From: Chitinophagaceae bacterium
GTDB lineage: Bacteria > Bacteroidota > Bacteroidia > Chitinophagales > Chitinophagaceae
Assembly (NCBI GenBank): GCA_004028795.1
Contig: SAIW01000022.1
Coordinates: 21,370-85,369, forward strand
Length of the DNA: 64,000 nt
Direction of reading: 5' to 3'
Below, one piece after another: positions 53,486 to 63,771 of the stretch. How positions within the stretch are numbered: position 1 is the stretch's first letter; every line of letters starts with the position of its first letter. The notes under the pieces were generated by a model. That model worked only from the letters and a program-made list of their open reading frames with translations, had not been told where the DNA came from and made no database searches. The translations under genes and the position numbers were made by a program.

Positions 53486-55051
53486 TTATTTTTTAGCTCT
53501 TCTTCCGGGAAAGAAGTTACCTGCTTTTGCATTTTTAGAAGTTCCTTCTGCTGCTCCGTAGTGGCTCATCGCACAACGGAAACCAATAGTACTGCTTGCT
53601 TGGTCTTGCTCTAAGAAACGGCGTGTACCGGGGCTTAACCAATAAGGCATGTCATTCCAGCTACCGCCTTTTACAACTCTTGAACTATCAGAAATTAAAG
53701 TTGTTAAACCATAACCATAACTTGCTCCGCTTAAAGAATCTCCATCCAAAAAGTTTACTGCATAAGAGCGTTGGTAGTTTCTGCGGTTACGCAAAGCAGA
53801 ATCAGATTCAGGAACCATAATAATTCTACCCATATTATCACGTAAATTACCTTGCCCTTTGCTCATATCAACCTTCTTGAAAACGTTACCACGAACAGGG
53901 TTAAAATCGCTTGCATCACCATTTGTTTGAGGTCTGTAAACATCATAAACCCACTCACTAACATTACCACTCATGTTGTAAATACCAAAACCGTTTGGAG
54001 CAAAAGATGTTACTTCTGCAGGAATGGCAGCGTTATCATTTAATCCTCCCGCAACGCCCATATTATCACCGTTACCACGTTTAAAGTTCGCTAAGAAAGC
54101 ACCTTGATAAGCACTTTGTCTTGTTGAACGTAGGTTATCAAAACCATCATTCTTCCAGGCATAAATTTGTTTATTGGCTATAACTTCTTCGCCTCTGCGT
54201 TTGCCATTACCGATTTTTCTTTGCGGGTTTTCCATTACCAAACCATTGGCTGCATATTCCCATTCAGCTTCTGTTGGTAAACGGTAGTCTCCAAACATAA
54301 TTCCATCTTCAAACTTAACCTGTGTTCTTGGTCTGCCCTGAGCATCTTTTAATGGATTGCTTTTAGACCTTCCGGCCGGGCCAGGTTGAACCTGATATTC
54401 ACCCATTAAATAAGCTTTAGTGTCAAAATTTTCCTGACCACCGCCGTTTAATTCGGTTTTAATATTAGTCTTGTTAATATATCCTTTTTTAATTAGTTCT
54501 AATTCGTTAACACGACTGGTTCTCCAAGTACAAAAATCAACTGCTTGCTTCCAGGATACACCTACTACCGGATAATAGTTGTATGAAGGGTGTCGGAAAT
54601 AATATTCAACGAAAGGCTCATTATAAGCCAATTCACTTCTCCAAACCAATGTATCGGGCTTTGCTGCTTCTAAGATATTCTGATATTGAGGATCGTTGAA
54701 AACATTTTCCATCCAGTTTAAATATTCACGATAGTGAACGTTGGCAACTTCAGTACGGTCAATGAAAAAAGAGTTTACTGTTACACGGCGTGGAATATTA
54801 TTCCAATCTCCCATAACATCTTCCTGCGTAGCACCCATGGTAAATGTACCGCCCTGTACAAAGATTAACCCCGGTGCAGTTTTTACATCTTTGGGCTTGG
54901 CAACACTAAAGCCACCTTGATTTTTATCATTATAATTCCAACCCGTAACTGATGATTTTTCCTGTTTCTTTTTAAAAACATTACAAGAAGAAATTGCTGC
55001 AATAGTTGCAGTCAATAAAACACAGTTTCTTACACTTGTAAGCACTTGCAT
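53486..55051 (-). CDS. gldJ: Gliding motility/T9SS lipoprotein GldJ
   Basis: A 521-residue lipoprotein with lipobox ISSC at C23. The mature start includes SVTGWNYNDKNQGGFSVAKP, a GldJ hallmark. Residues about 60-500 form a formylglycine-generating-enzyme-like (SUMF1) domain: VQGGTFTMGATQEDV, SFFIDRTEVANVHYREYLNW, RLPTEAEWEYAANG, GNVSEWVYDVYRP, and GFRCAMSHYG. GldJ stabilises other motility proteins and is needed for T9SS function. It is divergent from porU across 155 bp, which joins it to the secretion cluster. Confidence 0.93.
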   Translation of the reverse strand: MQVLTSVRNCVLLTATIAAISSCNVFKKKQEKSSVTGWNYNDKNQGGFSVAKPKDVKTAPGLIFVQGGTFTMGATQEDVMGDWNNIPRRVTVNSFFIDRTEVANVHYREYLNWMENVFNDPQYQNILEAAKPDTLVWRSELAYNEPFVEYYFRHPSYNYYPVVGVSWKQAVDFCTWRTSRVNELELIKKGYINKTNIKTELNGGGQENFDTKAYLMGEYQVQPGPAGRSKSNPLKDAQGRPRTQVKFEDGIMFGDYRLPTEAEWEYAANGLVMENPQRKIGNGKRRGEEVIANKQIYAWKNDGFDNLRSTRQSAYQGAFLANFKRGNGDNMGVAGGLNDNAAIPAEVTSFAPNGFGIYNMSGNVSEWVYDVYRPQTNGDASDFNPVRGNVFKKVDMSKGQGNLRDNMGRIIMVPESDSALRNRRNYQRSYAVNFLDGDSLSGASYGYGLTTLISDSSRVVKGGSWNDMPYWLSPGTRRFLEQDQASSTIGFRCAMSHYGAAEGTSKNAKAGNFFPGRRAKK

Positions 55052-55153
55052 AGATTCAGATTTAGTTTTTCGTCAATAAAAATTTGAGAGTAAAATTTCT
55101 GTGCTTTGCGAATATAGGAGATTTTGGCTAAAAGGAAATGATTAGATAAATAG

Positions 55154-55181
55154 TTGAAAACCGCATATTGATTTTATCTTG
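55154..55181 (+). promoter_or_regulatory. Candidate porU promoter
   Basis: TTG and TATCTTG are 18 bp apart, close to the Bacteroidota TTTG-N19-TAnnTTTG pattern, and would start transcription about 19 bp before the porU ATG. Confidence 0.4.
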
Positions 55182-55206
55182 CATGAAGATACCAGATTTT
55201 TATTGA

Positions 55207-58200
55207 ATGCTTACATTTCTCAGAAATATTTGTATAGGTTTTATTTTTTGTTTAACAAGCTTGTCCGTTTTTTCGCAACGTTCTTACGCCCCTAATTCTG
55301 TTTTAGCAACAGGCAACTGGTATAAAATAGCTGTTACCAAGCCCGGAGTTTATAAAGTTGATGTGGCTTTTTTTACTTCATTAGGTTTTTCGGGTACTAT
55401 TTCTTCAGCTTCCATCAGAGTATTCGGTAATGGCGGAAGCATGTTAGATGAAGATAATAATATAGCCAGAATTGATGATTTATATGAAAATGCAATAGAA
55501 ATGAATGATGGTGGGGATGGTGTTTTTAATAACTCCGACTACTTTTTATTTTATGCTTCTGGCACAGATAAATGGTTGAAAGACAGTATTAACAAGACTT
55601 TCAATCATCAAAAGAATCTTTATTCAGACACAGCATATTATTTCATAAGCGTTAATGGTACAGGAAAAAGAATTAAAACTTTATCACAAACAATAACAGC
55701 TAATAATACGGTAACTGCTTACGATGAAAGATACTTTTATGAAAATGATAAAGTAAATTTTTTAAACAGTGGTAAAGAATGGTATGGGGAAGAATTCAGT
55801 ACACAAAACGGTAATGTGTTAAGCAGAAATTTTACGGTAGATTTTTCAGGGTTTATTTCTGGACAGCCTTTAAAATTGAACAGTAGTTTGGCAAGCAGAA
55901 GTATTGCAGCAGCAAGCTCTTTCAATATAAATGTTAACAATCAATTTCTTAAAAATGTAAATCTACCAAGTGTTTCGGGCTATTTTTTAGATGTGTTTGC
56001 AACAGAATCCAAACAATCAGTTTCATTTTCGCCATCACAATCAAATCTCTCTGTTTCTTTTGTTTATACCCCTGCGGTTTCCGGAGCTCAAGGTTGGTTA
56101 AATTGGTTTGAAGTATTGGGCAGAAGGGGTTTAAATATGGGTACAACCAATCAATTACATTTCAGAGACTGGAATTCGGTTGGCCTAAATTCTGTTTCCA
56201 ACTTTATTATTTCCGGAACAACAAATGCTACAGCAGTATGGGATATTACCAACCCTTTGGAGCCTGTAAAAATGAATGCAGCTTTTACATCTAATCAAAC
56301 ATCGTTTATAAATACATCAGAAAGGCTGAAGGAATATATTGCCTTTAATAACGTTGGATTTTTAATTCCGACAACAATTGGTAAAGTAGAAAATCAGAAC
56401 CTACATAATAATGCTAAAGCCGATTATCTCATCGTAACTCCACCCGATTTTTTAGCAGAAGCAAAAAGACTTGCAGATTTTGATGCAGCACAGTTTGGTT
56501 ACAAGGTTGTTGTTGCTAACTCTAATGAAATTTATAATGAGTTTTCTTCAGGAATAAAAGATCCAACTGCCATTCGGGATTTCATCAAAATGTATTTCGA
56601 TAAAGCCGGAAATGACTCAACCAAACGCCCCAAATATGTTCTTTTATTGGGAGCGTCTTCATACGATTACAAAAACAGAATTGCTAACAATACCAATTTC
56701 TTACCATCCTATCAAAGCACTGCTTCTTTAGACCCTTTATCAACTTATGTATCAGATGATTTTTTTGGGTTATTAGACAGCACAGATAACATAAATATAA
56801 CATCAGGTGCAATTCCTTTATTAGATGTAGGTATAGGTAGAATGCCCGCCAGAAACAGGCTTGAAGCAGCGACAATGGTTCAGAAAGTTGTCAATTATTA
56901 TTCAAATAAAAGTTTGGGAGATTGGAAGAAAGAATGCATATTTGTAGCGGACGATAAAGATAACGATATACACCTGCAGGACGCTGAGTTAATCTCTTCT
57001 GATGCAATGCAGTCATATCCTAATTTTAACGCCACAAAATTGTATTTGGATGCTTTCCCGCTTGTGAGTGGGAGTGGCGGAGCTCGCTATCCCGGTGTAA
57101 ATTCAGCAATTGTGAGTAAGGTTTCAAAAGGAATTTTTCTATTTAATTATAGCGGTCACGGAGGTTATCAAAGACTTGCAGATGAGGCAGTTTTGGGTGC
57201 AGATGAAACCAAGCAGTTTCAGAACAGCACTAAGCTGCCTTTATTTATTACTGCAACCTGCGATTTTGCACCTTTTGATGACCCGTCAAAAAATTCATTG
57301 GGCGGTAGTTTGCTATACAACGATACTACAGGAGTTATAGCTTTAATGACTACTACAAGAGTTGTTTTTGCCAACAGCAATAGGGTAATTAATGATAATT
57401 ACATTAATACTGCATTTAAAGCAGATGCTAACGGAAATTACCTAACATTGGGAGAGGCCGTTAAACAGGCTAAAAACTATACTTATCAAACCTTCAGTGA
57501 TGTTATTAATAACCGAAAGTTTACACTTTTGGGAGATCCTGCAATGAAGTTGGCATTTCCTCAATATTCCATCCGTTTAACCAAAATTAACGGGCAATCC
57601 GTTTCAGGGAATGATACTTTAAAAGCCTTGGGTAAATATACTTTAGAAGGAACAGTTGCAGATGCTAATGGGAACACATTAAATAATTTTAATGGAACAG
57701 TTTTCCCTTCTGTATACGATAAACCGCAGCAAACAGCTACATTGGGAAATGATCCTGCAAGCCCTGTAACAACTTTTAGCCAGCAAACAAATATTTTATA
57801 CAAGGGAAAAGCAACTGTAACAAACGGGTTATTTAATTTTTCATTTGTAGTACCTAAAGACATTAATTATAATGTTGGAAATGGCAAACTCAGTTTGTAT
57901 GCCAATGATACCAATACAGACGCAGCGGGAGTTTCTACAGCATTTAAAATAGGAAACACATCGTCCAATATTACTACAGATAATATTGGACCGGATATAA
58001 AAATTTATCTGAACGATGATAAGTTTAAAGACAATGGGCTTGTTAATGAATCTCCATTATTATTAGTTAAGTTGGCAGACTCTTCAGGTATTAATACTAC
58101 TGGTTTGGGAATTGGGCATGATATTACTGCAATAATAGATGGTGATGAAAGGAACTTAATTGTATTGAACAGTTATTATGAAGCAGCTTTAAACAGCTAT

Positions 58201-58635
58201 CAACAAGGAAGAATCACTTATCAGTTGCCGGTATTTACAGAAGGAATTCATTCCATAAGAATCAAAGCATGGGATGTTGTAAATAATTCCAATGAAGCCA
58301 CTATTCATTTTAAAGTTGCTAAAAGAGAAAAGCTGGCTATTAAAAACTTATTTAACTACCCTAATCCTTTTAGTAATAAAACAACTTTCTCTTTCGAGCA
58401 TAATCAGCCTGATACTGATTTAGCCGTTCAGTTAGGTATTTATAGCTTTAATGGAGATTTAGTTCAAAAAATAACTAAAACAATTCACACTACTGGCAAC
58501 AGAAGTATAGAGTTGGAATGGGATGGAAGGACTGTTGGCGGAAGAAAAGCCTTGTCTGGTAATTATATTTATCGTATAATTGTTCTGGCAAATAATGAAA
58601 CTGCTACCTTAAACCAACAACTATTTTTACGATAA
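55207..58635 (+). CDS. porU: Type IX secretion C-terminal signal peptidase/sortase PorU
   Basis: A 1142-residue gingipain-family (C25) protease that removes the T9SS C-terminal signal and attaches cargo to A-LPS. The signal peptide ends VFSQ (about 24). The N-terminal beta region (about 30-390) is followed by the catalytic domain with GHGGYQ (H651) and TATCDFAPFDDP (C685), and a C-terminal Ig-like part ends in a gliding/T9SS-type sorting-like domain (LFNYPNPFSNKTTFSFEHNQ). The architecture and neighbours (gldJ, porV) support the name. Confidence 0.95.
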   Translation: MLTFLRNICIGFIFCLTSLSVFSQRSYAPNSVLATGNWYKIAVTKPGVYKVDVAFFTSLGFSGTISSASIRVFGNGGSMLDEDNNIARIDDLYENAIEMNDGGDGVFNNSDYFLFYASGTDKWLKDSINKTFNHQKNLYSDTAYYFISVNGTGKRIKTLSQTITANNTVTAYDERYFYENDKVNFLNSGKEWYGEEFSTQNGNVLSRNFTVDFSGFISGQPLKLNSSLASRSIAAASSFNINVNNQFLKNVNLPSVSGYFLDVFATESKQSVSFSPSQSNLSVSFVYTPAVSGAQGWLNWFEVLGRRGLNMGTTNQLHFRDWNSVGLNSVSNFIISGTTNATAVWDITNPLEPVKMNAAFTSNQTSFINTSERLKEYIAFNNVGFLIPTTIGKVENQNLHNNAKADYLIVTPPDFLAEAKRLADFDAAQFGYKVVVANSNEIYNEFSSGIKDPTAIRDFIKMYFDKAGNDSTKRPKYVLLLGASSYDYKNRIANNTNFLPSYQSTASLDPLSTYVSDDFFGLLDSTDNINITSGAIPLLDVGIGRMPARNRLEAATMVQKVVNYYSNKSLGDWKKECIFVADDKDNDIHLQDAELISSDAMQSYPNFNATKLYLDAFPLVSGSGGARYPGVNSAIVSKVSKGIFLFNYSGHGGYQRLADEAVLGADETKQFQNSTKLPLFITATCDFAPFDDPSKNSLGGSLLYNDTTGVIALMTTTRVVFANSNRVINDNYINTAFKADANGNYLTLGEAVKQAKNYTYQTFSDVINNRKFTLLGDPAMKLAFPQYSIRLTKINGQSVSGNDTLKALGKYTLEGTVADANGNTLNNFNGTVFPSVYDKPQQTATLGNDPASPVTTFSQQTNILYKGKATVTNGLFNFSFVVPKDINYNVGNGKLSLYANDTNTDAAGVSTAFKIGNTSSNITTDNIGPDIKIYLNDDKFKDNGLVNESPLLLVKLADSSGINTTGLGIGHDITAIIDGDERNLIVLNSYYEAALNSYQQGRITYQLPVFTEGIHSIRIKAWDVVNNSNEATIHFKVAKREKLAIKNLFNYPNPFSNKTTFSFEHNQPDTDLAVQLGIYSFNGDLVQKITKTIHTTGNRSIELEWDGRTVGGRKALSGNYIYRIIVLANNETATLNQQLFLR

Positions 58636-58709
58636 ACCCATTTGAATGATTTGATTTCTACTCAAACTAAACAGTTATTAAATCAATTTCAATCATTCAA
58701 TTCCCTTCT

Positions 58710-59861
58710 ATGAGTAATTTTCAATTAAAAACCATTTTAACTGCTTTTGCTGTTTTCTTGTCTATCCATTTAATTTGTGCTCAACAGAGTTTGAATATCG
58801 TTACAACGGCAGTTCCATTTTTAAGAATTAATCCTGATGCAAGAGGTGGTGCAATGGGCGATGTTGGTATTGCTACATTGCCCGATGTAAATGCTTCTTA
58901 TTGGAATATTGCAAAAACACCTTTTAATAAAAGCAATTCAGGAATAGGGTTAAACTATACACCCTGGTTAAGAGATTTAGGTTTAAATGATGTGTATTTA
59001 GCAAGTTTGGCAGGTTACTATAAATTAGATGATAATCAAGCTATATCTGCATCATTGCGATATTTCAGTTTGGGAAATATTCAGTTCACAGACTTTTCAG
59101 GTAATGCCTTAAGTTCATTCAGGCCAAGAGAGTTTTCATTTGATTTTGGCTATTCAAGAAAATTATCTGATAACCTTTCATTGGGTGTTGCTGCCAGATA
59201 TATCAATTCATCATTAGCCAGTGGAGATGTAAATAATAGTGGTGTTGTTTATAAGGCCGGAACATCTATAGCAGCCGATTTAGGTTTATATTATAATGGA
59301 ACTCAAAACAACGGCTCAGGCTTTTCGTGGGGAGTTTCTTTAGCAAATCTGGGTGCTAAAATTGGTTATACCAGCGATTCAAAAAATAAAGATTTTATAC
59401 CTGCAAATTTGGGCTTAGGAGCCGCCTATACTTCAGTAATTAATGAAAGCAGTAAAATAACTTTTGCTTTAGATGTAAACAAGTTGTTAGTACCTGCTGC
59501 ACCACAGGCAACAGGTAATGCAACTACAGATTCAGCTTTGTTGGCAGATTACAGAAGCCAAAGTGTTATGAGCAGCTGGTTTAAATCTTTTGGAGATGGA
59601 ACAAGTTTAACATCAAGCCTTCAGTTTTCATTAGGAACAGAGTTTTGGTACGATAATAAATTTGCATTAAGAGCCGGTTATTTTTATCAAGATAAGAGTA
59701 GCGGAAGAAATCCCTTCTTTTCTGTTGGGGCAGGATTAAAGTATGAATTCTTCGGAATTAATTTATCTTATTTAGTTCCTTCTGGAAGTGGTATTACCCG
59801 CAACCCCCTATCTAATACGTTGAGATTGGGTATCAGTTTTGATTTGGATGGAGAAAGGTAA
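58710..59861 (+). CDS. porV: Type IX secretion outer-membrane protein PorV
   Basis: A 383-residue FadL-like barrel with a signal peptide (to about 24, HLICAQ). FLRINPDARGGAMGDVGIAT and KTPFNKSNSGIGLNYTPWLR are typical of PorV/LptO, which shuttles secreted cargo from the Sov translocon to the PorU attachment complex. It follows porU by 74 bp and precedes ispF by 8 bp. Confidence 0.95.
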   Translation: MSNFQLKTILTAFAVFLSIHLICAQQSLNIVTTAVPFLRINPDARGGAMGDVGIATLPDVNASYWNIAKTPFNKSNSGIGLNYTPWLRDLGLNDVYLASLAGYYKLDDNQAISASLRYFSLGNIQFTDFSGNALSSFRPREFSFDFGYSRKLSDNLSLGVAARYINSSLASGDVNNSGVVYKAGTSIAADLGLYYNGTQNNGSGFSWGVSLANLGAKIGYTSDSKNKDFIPANLGLGAAYTSVINESSKITFALDVNKLLVPAAPQATGNATTDSALLADYRSQSVMSSWFKSFGDGTSLTSSLQFSLGTEFWYDNKFALRAGYFYQDKSSGRNPFFSVGAGLKYEFFGINLSYLVPSGSGITRNPLSNTLRLGISFDLDGER

Positions 59862-59869
59862 TATTAATC

Positions 59870-60352
59870 ATGACAAAGCTTAGAATTGGTTCCGGAGTTG
59901 ATTTTCATCAATTAGTTGAAGGGAGAGATTTATGGATTGGCGGAGTGAAAATTCCTCACACAAAAGGAGCTTTAGGGCATAGTGATGCTGATGTATTATT
60001 ACATGCCATTTGTGATGCTTTATTAGGGGCAGCCTGTTTAGGGGATATCGGCAAACACTTTCCTGATACATCCAATGAATTTAAAAATATTGATAGTAAA
60101 ATCTTGTTAAAAAGAACAGTTGAATTAATTAAAAATGAGGAATATTCAATTATAAATATTGATTCAACACTTTGCTTAGAGGCTCCGAAGATTAAATCTT
60201 ATGTCAATTTAATGCAGCAAGCTATTGCTGAAATTTGTGAGATTGAAATAAACGATGTTTCAATTAAGGCTACTACAACAGAAAAAATGGGTTTTGTTGG
60301 CAGGGAAGAAGGTTTGGTAGCATACGCAACAGTATTAATTGAACGAAATTAA
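59870..60352 (+). CDS. ispF: 2-C-methyl-D-erythritol 2,4-cyclodiphosphate synthase
   Basis: A 160-residue MEP-pathway enzyme (isoprenoid precursors). RIGSGVDFHQLVEGRDLWIG and GHSDADVLLHAICDALLGA hold the zinc site (DxH and His), and IKATTTEKMGFVGREEG is the C-terminal signature. It is 8 bp after porV. The genes following are the exosortase X pair. Confidence 0.97.
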   Translation: MTKLRIGSGVDFHQLVEGRDLWIGGVKIPHTKGALGHSDADVLLHAICDALLGAACLGDIGKHFPDTSNEFKNIDSKILLKRTVELIKNEEYSIINIDSTLCLEAPKIKSYVNLMQQAIAEICEIEINDVSIKATTTEKMGFVGREEGLVAYATVLIERN

Positions 60353-60458
60353 ACTTGTGTTTAATCCGATAGTAGAAATAAAAAAAACCTGGGTGGAAAT
60401 ACCTTAAGAAATTCAGCAATTTCTCAAAAGGGCCTTAATAATTTTTATTATTTGGAAG

Positions 60459-60950
60459 TTGTTATACACGTTTGTTTTATTCCCATTAAATGTGCCCGAT
60501 AAACAGTTGAGAAATGCAACAAGCTGGGGAACTGTGCAGTTGCTAAAATGGAAATTTCCACAAAGTCAATTATGTGAAGCATATAAAGAAAATGAAGATA
60601 AGGTAACAGGTGAGGTAGGTATTACAAACACTATTTTAAAAGACGATAAAAAAATATTAGGTATTGCAGACCCTTGTAATGGTCTTGAGTTATACATTTT
60701 GTATATCGCTTTTTTACTATGTTTTCCTTCTAAATTAATAACGCTGTTAATATATTCAATGGTTGGATTTGCAATTATTTATATTGCTAATATTTTACGG
60801 TGCTATTTTATTGCATTAATGAATATGGAACGTTATAATTTAATTGATGTCGCTCATCATTATGTGTTCAAGCTTATTATGTATGCAGTAATTTTTAGTT
60901 TATGGATGTTTTATTTAAGAACAAACAAACAGCATGTCGCTTTGGCTTAA
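60459..60950 (+). CDS. xrtX: Exosortase X, N-terminus interrupted by an in-frame stop
   Basis: A 163-residue reading frame from a TTG at 60459. Exosortase features: IADPCNGLELYILYIAFLLC (catalytic Cys), IIYIANILRCYFIALMNM (Arg) and DVAHHYVFKLI (His), in multi-helix membrane sequence. The frame is open further up to a TAA at 60405-60407 and gives EIQQFLKRALIIFIIWKLLY, the expected first helix. Still further up, in the same frame, GTG GAA ATA CCT precedes the TAA. So a natural start (VEIP then Lys) is broken at codon 5, and the product must begin at a rare start or at TTG. No ATG is available. Downstream is the usual XrtX partner. Confidence 0.75.
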   Translation: MLYTFVLFPLNVPDKQLRNATSWGTVQLLKWKFPQSQLCEAYKENEDKVTGEVGITNTILKDDKKILGIADPCNGLELYILYIAFLLCFPSKLITLLIYSMVGFAIIYIANILRCYFIALMNMERYNLIDVAHHYVFKLIMYAVIFSLWMFYLRTNKQHVALA

Positions 60951-61356
60951 AAACAATCAACGGCATTTAATAAGTCTTCTTATTATTACAGTTGTTTGCT
61001 GGTTTTTTTACAGGTATTTGTATGAAAATAATTTTAAAAAAACTTTACCTAGAATTTTAGGGCATATTATCAATTTCTTTTGGATTTGCCTGGTAGTTTT
61101 TTTAGGGTATATAGGCTTTGTAAGAGACTCTAAACAGTGGAAAAAAAAAATTTGGCTACTGATTCATGTAATTGTATTATTATTTTTAATAATTGGAGGT
61201 ATTGTTGAAAAAGTAGAACACACAGTGTTTATTAATCAATGGAGAGATTTATTCGGTTATACACGAGGTTTTTTTACATCTCCATTTCCTTTTTTAGTAC
61301 TGTGGATATTACCTTCTTTTTTTCAAGTACCTAAAACTTCAAATCAATATAAATGA
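60934..61356 (+). CDS. XrtX-associated membrane protein
   Basis: A 140-residue protein with four membrane helices (LISLLIITVVCWFFYRYLY, ILGHIINFFWICLVVFLGYI, IWLLIHVIVLLFLIIGGIVE, and a C-terminal segment). WRDLFGYTRGFFTSPFPFLV is typical of the protein paired with exosortase X in Bacteroidota. It overlaps the exosortase gene by 17 bp and the next gene by 4 bp (ATGA), so all three are coupled. Confidence 0.85.
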   Translation: MSLWLKNNQRHLISLLIITVVCWFFYRYLYENNFKKTLPRILGHIINFFWICLVVFLGYIGFVRDSKQWKKKIWLLIHVIVLLFLIIGGIVEKVEHTVFINQWRDLFGYTRGFFTSPFPFLVLWILPSFFQVPKTSNQYK

Positions 61357-63767
61357 AGAAGTGTTTCTTTTTATTATTTAATATCATATTAATTAGTAGT
61401 CTTTTTGCACAACTACCAGTTAATATTGATCAGCTTTCTGACTTACAATTGAAAGAATATTTAGACCAGGTTAAGCTGAGTGGGTTAAGTGAGTATGAAT
61501 TAGAAGTAAAAGCGAGGCAAAAAGGTTTAACCAGTGAGCAAATTAATAAAATAAAAGCCAGAATTGCCAACCTTCCTTCTACAACAGGAACACCTAAAGT
61601 ATCTATAAATGAGTTTGGCAACAATACACAAAAAAGAATAGAACCGCAGGCTATTACTAACGAAAAAGTAGATGTAAAAAATAAAAGTAAAATTTTTGGT
61701 GCAGAGTTATTTTCCAATGCTAATTTAACTTTTCAGCCCAATCTGAAAATTCCTACACCACGTAATTATGTATTGGGTGTGGGAGACGAAATTGAAGCTG
61801 ATATTTTCGGTTTTTCTGAAGCAAAATATGCACTAAAAGTATCTGAAGAAGGTCTTATTCGCATTCCGTATGTGAGTCCGGTAAAAGTAAATGGGTTAAC
61901 TTTTGAAGATGCTGAAAAGAAAATCAAACAATCGCTTATTAAAATTTATCCGGAAATATTAACCGGTAAAACATCTGTGCAACTGTCACTTGGTCAAATA
62001 AGAACTATACGGATAACGCTAATTGGAGAAGTTGTAAAACCCGGCACCTATGATGTTTCTTCTTTAACTTCCATGGCTAATGCTTTGTATTTATCTGGTG
62101 GCCCCAATGATAACGGTTCATTCAGAAATATACAATTAATAAGAAACGGAAAGTTAATTACAACTTTTGATTTATATGATTTTCTGTTGAAAGGTGATTT
62201 GACAAACAATAAAAGATTAGAAGATGATGATATTATTAAAGTAAGCCCTTATCAGGTAAGAGTTGAATTAAAAGGAGCTATTAAAAGACCAGCCGTTTTT
62301 GAAATGAAACCTACTGAAACATTAGGAACTCTGATTAATTATACAGGAGGTTTCACGGATGAAGCTTACAAACAATCTTTCCGCTTAATAAGAATCGGTA
62401 ATGATGAAAAAGAAATTAAAACCATCCCCTTTGAGAATTATCCTGCTTTTCAACTAAACTCTGGCGATGTAGTCATAATCGATAGTATTTCCAATAGATA
62501 TAAAAACCGTATATCTATAGAAGGAGCTATTTTTCATCCAGGCGAATATTCATTAGATGTTACTGTAAATCTTAAAAACCTTCTAAGCAAAGCTGTTTTA
62601 AAAGAAAATGCTTTTTTAAAACGAGGATTAATCAGAAGATTAAAAGATGATTTTATACCGGAAATGTTAGATTTTAATGTACTTGATGTTTTGCAGGGCA
62701 AAATTGAGATTCCTCTTAAAAGAGAAGATAGTATACATATTTATTCCATCTCAGAATTACAAGAAAAATATACTGTTAATATTGCTGGTGAAGTAAATAA
62801 TGTAGGTAGTTTTAATTATACGGATAGTATGAAGCTGCAGGACTTAGTTTTATTGGCCGGAGGCTTTAAAGAGGGGGCTAGTGCAAAAAAAATTGATATT
62901 TCCCGCAGAATTAAAAGTGATTCTTTGAATGAAAAAGACAGTATTAAGTATGCAGTTATAAAAACAATTACTTTAAATAAAAATTTAATAAGTAGTCAAA
63001 CCCTGCAACAATTTACTTTATTTCCTTATGATCAGGTTAATGTAAGAAAGGATCCTAGTTATATGGAACAGATTTCAGTATTTATTCAGGGAGAAGTCTT
63101 GTATCCTGGAGAATATGTATTGCAAAGTAAAAATGAAACCTTAAGTGATTTGGTAACTCGAGCTGGAGGTATAAATTCCACAGCTTATCCGTCTAACGCT
63201 ATTTTGTTACGAAATACTTTCAGGGATAAGGTAGAAAAAACAATGGCTCAGATAAAAACGTATAATGTTAATACACAAGATAAAGATTCTACTTCCAAAG
63301 AAATTATTAATTCAGAAATTGATAACCCGCGACAAATAGTAAATATTCACTTAGATAAAGCTTTAGAGCAGCCGCATTCTGCTCAAGACCTTATTTTAGA
63401 AAATAGCGATATTTTACGAGTACCTAAGTTTAAAGAAACCATTCAAACATTTGGTGGTGTTTATTTTCCCAGAAAAATTTTATATGAAAAAGGAATGTCT
63501 TTCAAACGAATTATCAATGAGTCGGGTGGTTTCTTAATTAATGCAGGTAAAAGAAATTCTTATGTGCAATATGCCAATGGCGAGGTAAGCAGTACCAAAC
63601 GTTTTTTATTTTTCAAGAAATACCCTCATATTAAGCCCGGTTGTGAAGTATATGTACCATTAAAACGCGAGAAAAAACCATTAACTACTGGTGAAATTAT
63701 CGGTATAGCTAGTGCAATAACAGGGATGGCAAGTATTGTATTCGGTATTATTAACTTAACTAAATAA
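61353..63767 (+). CDS. Polysaccharide export protein with SLBB repeats (Wza-like)
   Basis: An 804-residue exported protein (signal to about 20, SSLFAQ). After a variable Q/K-rich region (about 25-120) comes the polysaccharide-export domain (about 140-240, NYVLGVGDEIEADIFGFSEA). At least four SLBB-type repeats follow (IRITLIGEVVKPGTYDVSSL, RVELKGAIKRPAVFEMKP, NRISIEGAIFHPGEYSLDVT, YTVNIAGEVNNVGSFNYT). A C-terminal hydrophobic segment (about 780-800) is likely a helix. It forms the outer-membrane exit of an exopolysaccharide system, with a chain-length protein starting 4 bp later. Confidence 0.92.
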   Translation: MKKCFFLLFNIILISSLFAQLPVNIDQLSDLQLKEYLDQVKLSGLSEYELEVKARQKGLTSEQINKIKARIANLPSTTGTPKVSINEFGNNTQKRIEPQAITNEKVDVKNKSKIFGAELFSNANLTFQPNLKIPTPRNYVLGVGDEIEADIFGFSEAKYALKVSEEGLIRIPYVSPVKVNGLTFEDAEKKIKQSLIKIYPEILTGKTSVQLSLGQIRTIRITLIGEVVKPGTYDVSSLTSMANALYLSGGPNDNGSFRNIQLIRNGKLITTFDLYDFLLKGDLTNNKRLEDDDIIKVSPYQVRVELKGAIKRPAVFEMKPTETLGTLINYTGGFTDEAYKQSFRLIRIGNDEKEIKTIPFENYPAFQLNSGDVVIIDSISNRYKNRISIEGAIFHPGEYSLDVTVNLKNLLSKAVLKENAFLKRGLIRRLKDDFIPEMLDFNVLDVLQGKIEIPLKREDSIHIYSISELQEKYTVNIAGEVNNVGSFNYTDSMKLQDLVLLAGGFKEGASAKKIDISRRIKSDSLNEKDSIKYAVIKTITLNKNLISSQTLQQFTLFPYDQVNVRKDPSYMEQISVFIQGEVLYPGEYVLQSKNETLSDLVTRAGGINSTAYPSNAILLRNTFRDKVEKTMAQIKTYNVNTQDKDSTSKEIINSEIDNPRQIVNIHLDKALEQPHSAQDLILENSDILRVPKFKETIQTFGGVYFPRKILYEKGMSFKRIINESGGFLINAGKRNSYVQYANGEVSSTKRFLFFKKYPHIKPGCEVYVPLKREKKPLTTGEIIGIASAITGMASIVFGIINLTK

Positions 63768-63771
63768 CTAC

